A DNA stretch of 64,000 nucleotides from Planococcus shenhongbingii. GTDB lineage: Bacteria > Bacillota > Bacilli > Bacillales_A > Planococcaceae. Where the stretch lies: positions 2,604,001 to 2,668,000 of the forward strand of contig NZ_CP129235.1 in assembly GCF_030413635.1 (NCBI RefSeq). The letters are read 5' to 3'. The notes below the pieces were generated by a model. It had not been told where the DNA came from. It made no database searches and worked only from the letters and a program-made list of their open reading frames with translations. Shown here in pieces: positions 1-7,488 of the stretch (within the stretch, counting starts at the first letter, position 1; each line of letters opens with the position of its first letter). A program made the translations under genes and the position numbers.

Positions 1-154
1 CACGCAGCTCCGGAATACCGAGTTCCATCCGGTCGAGACGGATTGTCTGGACACTGACATCAAACTTTATCGACAGCTCTTCATCAGTGACAAATGGATT
101 GTCCTTGATAGACTCTGTCAGCTCTTGCTGCCGCTCTTTTTTTGGTTTTCTCAC
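1..154 (-). CDS. fapR: FapR fatty-acid/phospholipid regulator, N-terminal part (cut by window edge)
   Basis: Only the first 51 codons lie in the window. Read from a GTG at 154-152, the protein begins [12 protein letters not shown] and continues through [11 protein letters not shown] and [19 protein letters not shown], which closely matches the N-terminal helix-turn-helix of FapR from B. subtilis. FapR is the malonyl-CoA-responsive repressor of fatty-acid and phospholipid synthesis genes. The identification is supported independently by a FapR-type palindrome just upstream of the start (172-188) and by recG as neighbour, as in B. subtilis. The effector-binding hotdog domain and the expected plsX-fabD-fabG genes lie outside the window. 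The GTG start is weakly served by a GGGCGGTG stretch. Confidence 0.93.
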   Translation of the reverse strand, partial: MRKPKKERQQELTESIKDNPFVTDEELSIKFDVSVQTIRLDRMELGIPELR

Positions 155-171
155 GTTGTCACCGCCCGCTA

Positions 172-188
172 TTAGCACTTGGTACTAA
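172..188 (-). promoter_or_regulatory. FapR operator (17-bp palindrome)
   Basis: On the minus strand the site reads TTAGTACCAAGTGCTAA, an almost perfect inverted repeat that matches the known FapR box (TTAGTACCTRRTACTAA type). It lies directly after the -10 box at 193-198, so it covers the expected transcription start, and 18 bp before the fapR GTG. This position predicts autorepression that malonyl-CoA relieves. The match to the consensus is read directly; binding is inferred. Confidence 0.9.
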
Positions 189-192
189 TATG

Positions 193-221
193 AGTATATA
201 AATAACAAAAAAAGAATGCAA
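193..221 (-). promoter_or_regulatory. fapR sigma-A promoter
   Basis: The minus strand shows a TTGCAT -35 box (221-216), a 17-bp spacer and a TATACT -10 box (198-193). The -35 box lies inside the descending arm of the recG terminator hairpin, so termination of recG and initiation of fapR share the same bases. Confidence 0.8.
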
Positions 222-243
222 GGATTATCTGAATCCTGCATTC
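207..243 (-). terminator. recG intrinsic terminator
   Basis: Inverted repeat GAATGCAAGGATT (214-226) / AATCCTGCATTC (232-243) with one bulged base, followed on the minus strand by seven T (213-207). It starts right after the recG stop codon at 246-244. Confidence 0.88.
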
Positions 244-2292
244 TCAATCTAATCGGCCCGTCGCCAGCGCGCCTGAATCTTCAAGTTGCTCACGCAAGCA
301 TCTCGTTTCTTCACTGGTCCAGAATTCCTGGCTATTGACAAGCGCTTCCGCATCTCGTCTTGCCGTTTCCAATGCCCGGTAGTCGTGAACTAAATCCGCC
401 ATTTTGAACTCTGGCACTCCACTTTGCTTGCGGCCGAAAAAATCTCCCGGTCCACGGAGCTGCAAATCTTTTTCCGCGAGTACAAATCCATCGTTCGTTT
501 CGGTCATAGATGTCATCCGTTCTTTCCCGACTTCTGTTTTCGGATCAGCCAGCAATACACAATACGATTGATCGCTGCCCCGTCCGACCCGTCCGCGTAA
601 TTGATGGAGCTGAGATAAGCCAAAACGTTCAGCGTCGTATATCAGCATAAAAGTAGCGTTAGGTACGTTCACACCGACTTCGACAACCGTCGTTGACACC
701 AGGACCTCAATACTGCCTTCGGTAAAAGCACGCATCGTTTGCTCTTTCTCATCACCAGACAGCCGCCCGTGCATCAAGCCAACCGTGTGTTTTTCATGGA
801 AATAACTTGAAAGCTGCTGGAATAAATCCACCGCATTCTGATAATCCAGCTTATCGGATTCTTCGATCAATGGGCATATCACATAGGCTTGCCTGCCTTC
901 AGCAAGCTCTTTTTCCATACGGCCGACTATCTTCCCGAACATCTCTTTTTTCATCCAGTATGTTTGTATTTCTTTTCGGCCTACCGGCATTTCATCAATC
1001 ACTGAAACATCCATTTCACCAAAAGCGGAAATTGCCAAAGTACGCGGAATCGGAGTAGCGGTCATGAACAGCACATCCGGATTATAGCCTTTATCTTTTA
1101 ACACACGGCGCTGGTCTACACCAAAGCGATGCTGTTCGTCCGTAATGACTAGGCCAAGTTTCTTGAATTGGACATTCGGCTGAATCAAAGCATGGGTACC
1201 GATCAGAATATCGATTTTGCCATCTGCAAGCTGATCAATAATGAACTGGCGTTTTTTCCCTTTCACTGAACCTGTCAGCAAGGCAATGTTCACTTCAAAC
1301 GGCTCGAACCATTGAGCCAGTGTATTGGCATGCTGCTCTGCCAGAATTTCAGTTGGCGCCATTAAAGCTCCTTGCATCCCAGCAGTTACAACAGCGTATA
1401 GAGCAATTGCGGCTACCACCGTTTTCCCTGAGCCTACATCTCCTTGCAAAAGCCGGTTCATGCGGAAAGGCTCTTTTAAATCCCGGCAGATTTCATTGAC
1501 AACGCGCTTTTGGGCATCGGTCAAATCAAAAGGAAGAGTATCGATAAAGTGTTTCAGCCGGTTCAAATCGTAATCGACAAATGAACCGCCTTCTTCTTCT
1601 CGGTTCTTTTTGCGCAATGCTTGCATTTTTAGCTGGAATATCAATAATTCTTCATAGACAAACCGTCTACGGGCTTGTTTCAAAGCTTCTCCGTCAGTCG
1701 GAAAATGAATCCATTCAAGCGCATCTTGAACAGGCACCAAATGATAAGCGGTCCGGAACCTTTCAGGCAAACAATCTTCTAGGTCGTCTTTCGCTAAATC
1801 CAGTGCTTGCCGCATCAATTTACGAAACGTTTTTTGAAAGATGCTTCCTTTTAAACTGTAAACCGGCTCAAAATCCACTCCGCCGGTCCGAGGGCCGATG
1901 GAATGGTTTGTCACGGTGATCACTTGTCGGCCACGGTCCCATTTCCCGGACAAAGTGACGACTTCACCAATTCTTAATTTGGCTTTAACATATGGCTGAT
2001 TAAAGAAAATAGCTTTAACCAGATGCCGTCCTACCATCACCTGGACTTGGGTCCGTGATTTATTTTTCCCTAAAAAAAGGACGGAAGGTTCGCTTTCGAC
2101 CCTTCCCTCCACAGTGACTCTTTCATTATGCGGTGTATCTGCCAAATCCTTTAGCTGAAAATCTTCGTGGCGGTACGGAAAAGTCATGATCAAGTCATGA
2201 ATAGTCTCGATTTTCATTTCCTGTAAAGTTTCAGCTGCCTGTTTGCCTACCCCTTTTAAAGAGGCGACAGAATCTTTACTTGCCACTGCCAA
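244..2292 (-). CDS. recG: ATP-dependent DNA helicase RecG
   Basis: A monomeric superfamily-2 helicase that remodels stalled replication forks and branch-migrates recombination intermediates. The protein has the RecG wedge/OB domain at the N-terminus, Walker A GDVGSGKT, a DEQH helicase motif and a C-terminal half with the RGRVGRG motif VI and the ELRGPGDFFG box. Similarity to B. subtilis RecG runs over its whole length. The frame is open further upstream, to 2349, but that part lies inside the conserved end of sdaAA. A TTG at 2292, six bases after GGCGGAG, gives an N-terminus of the same length as B. subtilis RecG (682 residues here). A GTG at 2286 is the alternative. The start therefore overlaps the sdaAA stop by about 17 nt, which implies translational coupling. 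Confidence 0.95.
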   Translation of the reverse strand: MAVASKDSVASLKGVGKQAAETLQEMKIETIHDLIMTFPYRHEDFQLKDLADTPHNERVTVEGRVESEPSVLFLGKNKSRTQVQVMVGRHLVKAIFFNQPYVKAKLRIGEVVTLSGKWDRGRQVITVTNHSIGPRTGGVDFEPVYSLKGSIFQKTFRKLMRQALDLAKDDLEDCLPERFRTAYHLVPVQDALEWIHFPTDGEALKQARRRFVYEELLIFQLKMQALRKKNREEEGGSFVDYDLNRLKHFIDTLPFDLTDAQKRVVNEICRDLKEPFRMNRLLQGDVGSGKTVVAAIALYAVVTAGMQGALMAPTEILAEQHANTLAQWFEPFEVNIALLTGSVKGKKRQFIIDQLADGKIDILIGTHALIQPNVQFKKLGLVITDEQHRFGVDQRRVLKDKGYNPDVLFMTATPIPRTLAISAFGEMDVSVIDEMPVGRKEIQTYWMKKEMFGKIVGRMEKELAEGRQAYVICPLIEESDKLDYQNAVDLFQQLSSYFHEKHTVGLMHGRLSGDEKEQTMRAFTEGSIEVLVSTTVVEVGVNVPNATFMLIYDAERFGLSQLHQLRGRVGRGSDQSYCVLLADPKTEVGKERMTSMTETNDGFVLAEKDLQLRGPGDFFGRKQSGVPEFKMADLVHDYRALETARRDAEALVNSQEFWTSEETRCLREQLEDSGALATGRLD

Positions 2293-3175
2293 CCACGGCT
2301 CCGCCAAAGATTTTCGATTCCAGCCATTTACCTGTTGGAGTAGCGGCAAGTCCGCCTTTTGCCGTTTCTCTTAATGCGCTCGGCATAGATTGGCCGATTT
2401 CAAACATGGCACTGATTACTTCATCACAAGGGATACGGCTTGTTACGCCAGCCAGCGCCATATCTGCCGCAACCACTGAATTGGCTGCTCCCATGGCATT
2501 TCGTTTCACGCAAGGCACTTCTACCAACCCTGCAACAGGATCGCATACCAGTCCCAGCATGTTTTTCATGGTAATGGCAAAGGCTTCAGAACTTTGCTGA
2601 GGTGTTCCGCCCGCCATTTCGACGATTGCTGCCGCAGCCATTGCTGCCGCTGACCCAACTTCCGCCTGGCATCCTCCGGCGGCTCCAGAAATGGAAGCGT
2701 TATTGGCTACTACAAATCCAAATGCTCCTGATGTAAACAAATATCGGATCATTTGTTCACGCGTGGGGTTCAATTTATTCTTGACTGCAAACAAAGTTCC
2801 AGGGACCACTCCCGCTGACCCTGCAGTCGGTGTAGCGCAAATTGTTCCCATAGCCGCGTTTACTTCATTCGTCGCGACAGCTTTACTGACGGCATCAAGA
2901 AGCAAATCTCCTGATAGAGACTTTCCCGTCTCTCTGTACTTTTGAAGAAGGACGGCATCTCCTCCCGTTAAACCGGAAACGGAATGCACACCTTTCAGAC
3001 CTTTCTCAACTGCTTCTTCCATAACTGTTAAATTGCGGTCCATTTGTTTCATGATATCTTCCCGCGAACGGTCCATCAGCAGCATTTCCTGCTCAATCAT
3101 AATCTCAGAAATAAGCTTGCCTTCATCTTCCGCGCGTTTAACTAATTCTTTTACATTGTGAAATAATGCTTCCAA
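2276..3175 (-). CDS. sdaAA: L-serine dehydratase, iron-sulfur-dependent, alpha subunit
   Basis: Catalytic, cluster-carrying subunit of the two-subunit bacterial L-serine dehydratase, which deaminates L-serine to pyruvate and ammonia. The 299-residue protein has cysteines at 113, 169, 211 and 222, in motifs typical of the family (ICATPTAG, GGCQAEVG, CDPVAG, PCVKRN); three of these would hold the oxygen-labile 4Fe-4S cluster. The start is a TTG 8 nt after AAGGGGG. It follows sdaAB by 16 nt, so the two subunits share a transcript. The end overlaps recG, as in B. subtilis, where this gene pair also sits between recG and the fakA homologue. Confidence 0.95.
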   Translation of the reverse strand: MEALFHNVKELVKRAEDEGKLISEIMIEQEMLLMDRSREDIMKQMDRNLTVMEEAVEKGLKGVHSVSGLTGGDAVLLQKYRETGKSLSGDLLLDAVSKAVATNEVNAAMGTICATPTAGSAGVVPGTLFAVKNKLNPTREQMIRYLFTSGAFGFVVANNASISGAAGGCQAEVGSAAAMAAAAIVEMAGGTPQQSSEAFAITMKNMLGLVCDPVAGLVEVPCVKRNAMGAANSVVAADMALAGVTSRIPCDEVISAMFEIGQSMPSALRETAKGGLAATPTGKWLESKIFGGAVVGSGK

Positions 3176-3191
3176 TGTTTATACCCCCTTC

Positions 3192-3854
3192 TTAATCGGC
3201 GATTCTTGTCACTTGAGTAATGTTTGGAAGCTCAACAAGCTCGTCCAACACTTCTTTATCGACATTTTGATCCACTTCAATCACCATAAGCGCCATGCGC
3301 CCTTTTTCTTTCCGGGAAACTTCCATATGGCCGATATTGATATCGTATTTATATAAACAGTTTGCTACGTTAGCGATACATCCGGAGCGGTCTTCGTGAA
3401 CCACTAAAATGGCTGGATGTTCCCCTGAAAGACGCAGCGGAAATCCGTTCAATTCTGTAATTTCAATCTTGCCTCCGCCAATCGAAATGCCCATCATCGA
3501 CATTTCAGCACGCTCATCACCAATGACGATTTTAACGGTGTTCGGATGTTCCACGTGGCCGGTTTCCGGAATAAATTCAAATTCCAGTCCCAGTTTCCGT
3601 GCTTCTTCAAAAGATGTTTTTATGCGTTCATCGAATGTGTCATAGTCCAGCAGCCCACCGACAATCGCAACGTCCGTGCTGTGGCCTTTATATGTTTCGG
3701 CAAATGAGCCATACAAATGGATTTTCGCCCATTTTGGCTGGCGCCCGAATAAATCTCTCGCTACTCTTCCAATACGTGCTGCTCCCGCAGTATGAGAGGA
3801 AGATGGACCAATCATAACCGGTCCGATTATATCAAAAACAGATTTGAACTTCAT
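3192..3854 (-). CDS. sdaAB: L-serine dehydratase, iron-sulfur-dependent, beta subunit
   Basis: Regulatory/structural subunit of L-serine dehydratase. The N-terminal part carries the family signature GPSSSHTAGAARIGR (about residues 16-30). The last 70 residues form an ACT domain (AILVVHEDRSGCIANVANCL onward), which in this enzyme type binds serine allosterically. Length is 220 residues, normal for the separate beta subunit. It is the first gene of the sdaAB-sdaAA-recG unit; a promoter and a candidate catabolite-responsive element precede it. Confidence 0.95.
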   Translation of the reverse strand: MKFKSVFDIIGPVMIGPSSSHTAGAARIGRVARDLFGRQPKWAKIHLYGSFAETYKGHSTDVAIVGGLLDYDTFDERIKTSFEEARKLGLEFEFIPETGHVEHPNTVKIVIGDERAEMSMMGISIGGGKIEITELNGFPLRLSGEHPAILVVHEDRSGCIANVANCLYKYDINIGHMEVSRKEKGRMALMVIEVDQNVDKEVLDELVELPNITQVTRIAD

Positions 3855-3887
3855 TGCTCAAACCCCTTTCTTTCATTATATAAGTTC

Positions 3888-3916
3888 ATTTTACATGAAA
3901 TTGCCACATTTAACAA
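3888..3916 (-). promoter_or_regulatory. Candidate sdaAB promoter
   Basis: On the minus strand, TTGTTA (3916-3911), 17 bp, then TAAAAT. A second possible -10 box, TATAAT, lies about 20 bp closer to the gene, without a clear -35 box. Either would serve sdaAB. Confidence 0.5.
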
Positions 3917-3918
3917 AA

Positions 3919-3932
3919 TTGAACCGCTTTCA
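3919..3932 (-). promoter_or_regulatory. Candidate cre (CcpA) site upstream of sdaAB
   Basis: The minus strand reads TGAAAGCGGTTCAA, which agrees with the cre consensus TGWAARCGNTWNCW at 13 of 14 positions. It lies immediately upstream of the candidate -35 box, a position compatible with activation by CcpA. CcpA itself is not in the window. Confidence 0.5.
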
Positions 3933-3978
3933 TTCCTTCTTAAGTAAAAATCCGGAATGTTCCGAATATTTATACAGT

Positions 3979-4009
3979 GAAAAGCGCATACTTTTGTACG
4001 CGCTTTTTC
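3979..4009 (-). terminator. fakA terminator hairpin
   Basis: GAAAAGCGC/GCGCTTTTT inverted repeat around a short loop, starting just after the fakA stop. It separates fakA from sdaAB. The run of T on the minus side is only four, so it may be a modest terminator. Confidence 0.6.
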
Positions 4010-4011
4010 TT

Positions 4012-5664
4012 TTATTCAACTGATAAAATATACGGATATAGCGGCTGTTTGCCATTGTGGATTTCCACTTCAACTTCTTCATTTAACTCTTCGATAAAGC
4101 CGGCAAGCTTTTCAGCGTCTTCAGCTGTAACATCTTCGCCGTAAAGTATTGTGACGATTTCCGCATCTTCATCAATCAGCTTTTTGACTAATTCTTCTGT
4201 CACCCGTTCCAGGCTGTTATCGGAAATAACTATCCTGCCTCCGGAAATTCCCATGAAATCATCTTTTTTGATTGTAATGCCATCGATCGAAGTATCTCGC
4301 ACTGCAAACGTAACAGAACCGGATTTCACTTGTTTAGATGCTTTTGTCATGATCTTTTGGTTATCTTCAACAGAAGCGTTTGGATTATAGGCCAACAGTG
4401 CAGCCATTCCTTGCGGCACATCTTTTGTCGGAACAACTGCAGCTTCGATTTCAAGCAGTTCAGCAGCTTGTTCGGCTGCCATGATAATGTTTTTATTGTT
4501 CGGCAAGATTAAGACCCGTTCGGCTTCGATCGATTTAATCGCGTTAACAATGTCTTCTGTAGAAGGATTCATTGTTTGGCCGCCTTCAATCACATATGAA
4601 GCTCCGATGCTTCGAAGAAGTTCAGCTATGCCTTCTCCCATCGCTACTGTGACCACAGCATATGGATGCTTAGCGGTTGTTTTTGGGGCATCTTTATGGA
4701 AGTCTTCTCCCACAATATCAATGTGCTGCTGGCGCATATTTTCAATTTTCATCGATATTAAGCTGCCATAATTCTGGCCATAGGTAAGCACTTTGCCCGG
4801 TTCTTCAGAATGAATATGGATTTTTGCAATTTCATCATCCGAAATGACGAGCAAGGAATCTCCGTAAGCGCTTAGGTCCGTACGGAATTCAGCTTCAATG
4901 AATTCTTTTTTGCCTTCTTCAAATTTGACCATGAACTCTGTGCAATAGCCGAATTCAATGTCTGCTGTATCCATAAAGCCGGCGATATTCTTGTGATGTT
5001 CCGCACTTACCAGGTCATCCATGGTATTATGGGCATGCTTTTCTGGCAGTGCTTCCCCTTTCAGGGACGCTAAAAAACCTTCATAGACATAAACAAGGCC
5101 TTGGCCGCCGCTGTCGACTACTCCAACTTCCTTCAATACCGGCAGCAAATCGGGAGTGCGTTCCAACGCGGCTTTTGCTTCTTCCACAATAGCTTCGAAC
5201 AATACAATGATATCTTCTTCTGTTTTAGCTAACTCCATACCTTTTGCCGCCGCATCTTTTGCTACTGTCAATATGGTTCCTTCTACCGGCTTCATCACGG
5301 CTTTATACGCTGTTTCAACTCCATGCTGAAGCGCTTCCGCGAATTTTGCTGCGGATAATTCGGATTCGTTCGCAATATACTTGCTGAATCCCCGGAACAA
5401 TTGAGACAAAATAACTCCAGAGTTGCCGCGTGCGCCCATTAGCAATCCTTTTGACAGGGCATTAGCAGTCTTGCCGATATGTTCTTGTGCGTTTGCTTCT
5501 GTTTCTTTCGCACCTGATGTCATTGATAAATTCATATTTGTTCCAGTATCGCCATCTGGCACCGGAAACACATTTAATGCATCTACATAATCCGCATTCT
5601 GGTACAGATGGTGCGCTCCCATTGTTACCATTTCCGCGAACTGATTTCCATTTAATGACTTCAT
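4012..5664 (-). CDS. fakA: Fatty acid kinase FakA-type protein (DAK2/DegV-related, YloV)
   Basis: 550 residues, full length for the YloV/FakA family. The N-terminal DhaL-type kinase domain is seen in ALNVFPVPDGDTGTNMN (about 29-45; aspartates 37 and 39 fit the magnesium ligands) and GARGNSGVILSQ (about 77-88). A middle region and a C-terminal DegV-like half follow. In Firmicutes FakA phosphorylates exogenous fatty acids bound to a FakB protein, feeding PlsX-dependent phospholipid synthesis. No FakB gene is in the window, but fapR lies 4 kb downstream. The gene follows the Asp23-family gene by 18 nt, a pairing conserved across Bacillales. Confidence 0.92.
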   Translation of the reverse strand: MKSLNGNQFAEMVTMGAHHLYQNADYVDALNVFPVPDGDTGTNMNLSMTSGAKETEANAQEHIGKTANALSKGLLMGARGNSGVILSQLFRGFSKYIANESELSAAKFAEALQHGVETAYKAVMKPVEGTILTVAKDAAAKGMELAKTEEDIIVLFEAIVEEAKAALERTPDLLPVLKEVGVVDSGGQGLVYVYEGFLASLKGEALPEKHAHNTMDDLVSAEHHKNIAGFMDTADIEFGYCTEFMVKFEEGKKEFIEAEFRTDLSAYGDSLLVISDDEIAKIHIHSEEPGKVLTYGQNYGSLISMKIENMRQQHIDIVGEDFHKDAPKTTAKHPYAVVTVAMGEGIAELLRSIGASYVIEGGQTMNPSTEDIVNAIKSIEAERVLILPNNKNIIMAAEQAAELLEIEAAVVPTKDVPQGMAALLAYNPNASVEDNQKIMTKASKQVKSGSVTFAVRDTSIDGITIKKDDFMGISGGRIVISDNSLERVTEELVKKLIDEDAEIVTILYGEDVTAEDAEKLAGFIEELNEEVEVEIHNGKQPLYPYILSVE

Positions 5665-5682
5665 AGCCGCTTCTTCCTCCTC

Positions 5683-6045
5683 TTACGGGTTCGTCACACG
5701 AACTCCCTGAACGTAAATATTGACCGCTTTGACAGGCATGCCCAGCGTTTTTGTAATCGTATACTTAACTTTTGATTGGACTTGATAAGCAACTTCCGAG
5801 ATTTTTGTACCATAACTTATAATAACGTACATATCAATAATCAAGTCTTTATCTTCTTGGCGAACAATAACACCTTTCGCGAAATTCTCTTTGCGCAAAA
5901 TGTCTGTTAAGCCATCTCTTATTTGATGTTTAGTTGCCATTCCTACAATTCCATAACATTCAATGGCGGCTCCGCCTGCGATTTGCGCGATCACATCATT
6001 GGAAATATCGATTTGGCCATATTCGTTTTTAATTTCAATCGACAT
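5683..6045 (-). CDS. yloU: Asp23/Gls24 family envelope stress protein (YloU)
   Basis: A 120-residue protein of the Asp23/Gls24 family (DUF322): MSIEIKNEYGQIDISNDVIAQIAGG at the start, then VRQEDKDLIIDMYVIISYG and the conserved VKAVNIYVQGV near the end. Members are membrane-peripheral proteins linked to envelope homeostasis; the exact role of YloU is not established. It is co-transcribed with fakA. It starts behind a strong AAGGAGG, and a TATAAT -10 box is visible upstream. Confidence 0.9.
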   Translation of the reverse strand: MSIEIKNEYGQIDISNDVIAQIAGGAAIECYGIVGMATKHQIRDGLTDILRKENFAKGVIVRQEDKDLIIDMYVIISYGTKISEVAYQVQSKVKYTITKTLGMPVKAVNIYVQGVRVTNP

Positions 6046-6161
6046 TGAGAATTCCTCCTTGAGTCCTATTTCACTCTTTTCATTCTACATGAAACTATTA
6101 TACAAGAAAAGCAGGTGTTTTGGGTGTAAAGGCTTTTTTCTTGAAAGCATGCTAAAATTAG

Positions 6162-6190
6162 TTGCAAACAGCATTTGTGTGTGGTAAATT
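6162..6190 (+). promoter_or_regulatory. rpmB promoter
   Basis: TTGCAA (6162-6167), 17-bp spacer, TAAATT (6185-6190). It lies about 75 bp before the rpmB ATG. The leader then contains a small hairpin, CTGAAA/TTTCAG (about 6218-6242), just before the AGGAGGG ribosome-binding site. Confidence 0.6.
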
Positions 6191-6265
6191 ATTAAAGTAT
6201 GTGAAACGAAAAACGAACTGAAATTCTATCATAATTTTCAGCTTCACTTGTGAGGAGGGACTTAC

Positions 6266-6454
6266 ATGCCTAAAGTATGTGCAATTAGTGGACGCAAAGC
6301 TCGTTCTGGAAACGCCCGTTCACACGCGTTAAACTCGACAAAACGTACATGGGGAGCAAACCTTCAAAAAGTTCGTATCCTTGTAGACGGTAAACCGAAA
6401 CGTGTATGGGTTTCTGCAAGAGCAATGAAATCAGGAAAAGTTGAGCGCGTATAA
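6266..6454 (+). CDS. rpmB: 50S ribosomal protein bL28
   Basis: 62 residues, the standard length. The sequence [20 protein letters not shown] with [12 protein letters not shown] and [13 protein letters not shown] is diagnostic of bL28. Only one cysteine is present, so this is not the four-cysteine zinc-binding paralogue type. It is transcribed divergently from the yloU-fakA unit and convergently with thiN, as in B. subtilis, and is followed by a strong terminator. Confidence 0.98.
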   Translation: MPKVCAISGRKARSGNARSHALNSTKRTWGANLQKVRILVDGKPKRVWVSARAMKSGKVERV

Positions 6455-6466
6455 CTGCTCATGAAT

Positions 6467-6503
6467 AATGCCAGGCCTGACATTCGTCGGCCTGGCATTT
6501 TTT
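6467..6503 (+). terminator. rpmB intrinsic terminator
   Basis: Perfect 11-bp stem AATGCCAGGCC (6467-6477) / GGCCTGGCATT (6489-6499) followed by TTTTTT. Confidence 0.95.
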
Positions 6504-6533
6504 CATTATTTTTAATGTATTGTACTTAACTTC

Positions 6534-6576
6534 AAAAAGAGATTCCGGAATAAAACTATTCCGGAATCTCTTTTTT
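6534..6576. terminator. Bidirectional hairpin between rpmB and the repeat element
   Basis: A long near-perfect palindrome, AAAAAGAGATTCCGGAATA / TATTCCGGAATCTCTTTTTT, around an AAAC loop. The A-run on one side and the T-run on the other would let it terminate in both directions. Confidence 0.85.
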
Positions 6577-6849
6577 GTTGAGCAAGCGGAGCTAAGCGGC
6601 TCTTTTCGCTTTTCTTAGTCCAGCTGCAGCGCCTAGTCCCTCGGGGTCTTAAGACAGCCCACCCGTACGGCAAAGACACGCCGTTTCGGTGTTCTGCCTT
6701 AAGCCTGTCGGGACTGAACAGGCGCTTCCGCTTTTCTTAGTGTCCAGCTCCTCGAGTCGCTTCGGTCTTGCGGCAAATGGCAGAAAGCGCCATTAACCGC
6801 CAGCCCTCCAGCGTTTTTCGGAGCTAAACGGCCGCTTCCGCTTTTCTTA
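6577..6849. repeat. Structured intergenic repeat element with three CTTTTCTTAG-type cores
   Basis: Three related cores are present: CGCTTTTCTTAGTCCAGCT (6607-6625), GCGCTTCCGCTTTTCTTAGT (6722-6741) and CCGCTTCCGCTTTTCTTAG (6832-6850). Between the first two, GCGCCTAGTCCC (6629-6640) pairs with GGGACTGAACAGGCGC (6709-6724), with inner CTTAAG pairs and a small ACGGC/GCCGT hairpin (6666-6685), giving a nested cruciform-like fold. No open frame or ribosome-binding site is seen. The last core includes the thiN stop codon. From memory, similar CTAAGAAAAGCGGAAGCG sequences recur between genes in Bacillus-group genomes; I could not verify this here. The element occupies the place where Bacillus carries spoVM. 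Confidence 0.75.
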
Positions 6850-7488
6850 GTTATCCGAGCTTTCGATCATGATGCAGCTGCCTTTTGTAAGCGACACTGT
6901 TCCTTCCGTCTTAAGCTCGTTGCTGATAAAGCGGGTGGAGCCAAACGGGATTGTTTCGCTGCTTACTTCGTATTTAAAATCCTTCAAGGTAAATCCATGA
7001 ACTTCTTCTGCAAATGGGTAAAACGATATATAATGGTATTTTTCATCCGGCTTTACACGATGTATTCCTGGACTTAAAAAACGGATGCGATTCTGGCGGT
7101 TGACTAATACGAATTCAATTGCTGGAAACTTTCGCTGGTAGTTATAGATGGCATGAAGGGCACTCATATAATGATCTAGCCTGCCGCCCGTCACTCCTGT
7201 GATAATGATTCGCTCCGGAGAAAACCCCATCGCTTTTTCCAACGCCAACTCAGTATCCGTTTCATCTTTTTCAGCTGCCGCCCGGTTTAACTCTGGAAAC
7301 AATTCTCCGATTTTCTCCATCTCTTCAGTGGAGACAGAATCAAAATCACCTACAGCTGCCACCGGCTGGATACCCCGGTCCAGCAAAACTACTGTACCGG
7401 CGTCCACTCCGATAAACAAGGCAGATGGCCATAGAGAGAAATCAGGCATTTCCGCAACCGGTCCCCCTGCTGCCACAACGACAATCAC
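6847..7488 (-). CDS. thiN: Thiamine pyrophosphokinase
   Basis: Transfers pyrophosphate from ATP to thiamine to give thiamine pyrophosphate. The 213-residue protein has the family landmarks GVDAGTVVLLDRGI and AVGDFDSV (about 26-54), EKDETDTELALEKA, and GVTGGRLDHYMSALH (about 98-112), where the acidic residues bind magnesium and ATP. The GTG start overlaps the rpe stop as GTGA. The C-terminus ends in ESSDN; its stop codon is inside the repeat element, so the last residue or two may have been replaced when that element arrived. Confidence 0.95.
   Translation of the reverse strand: MIVVVAAGGPVAEMPDFSLWPSALFIGVDAGTVVLLDRGIQPVAAVGDFDSVSTEEMEKIGELFPELNRAAAEKDETDTELALEKAMGFSPERIIITGVTGGRLDHYMSALHAIYNYQRKFPAIEFVLVNRQNRIRFLSPGIHRVKPDEKYHYISFYPFAEEVHGFTLKDFKYEVSSETIPFGSTRFISNELKTEGTVSLTKGSCIMIESSDN

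Noticed and set aside
6577..6849. spoVM or another small sporulation gene between rpmB and thiN
   Set aside because: No frame resembling the 26-residue SpoVM was seen on either strand; the space is filled by the structured repeat.
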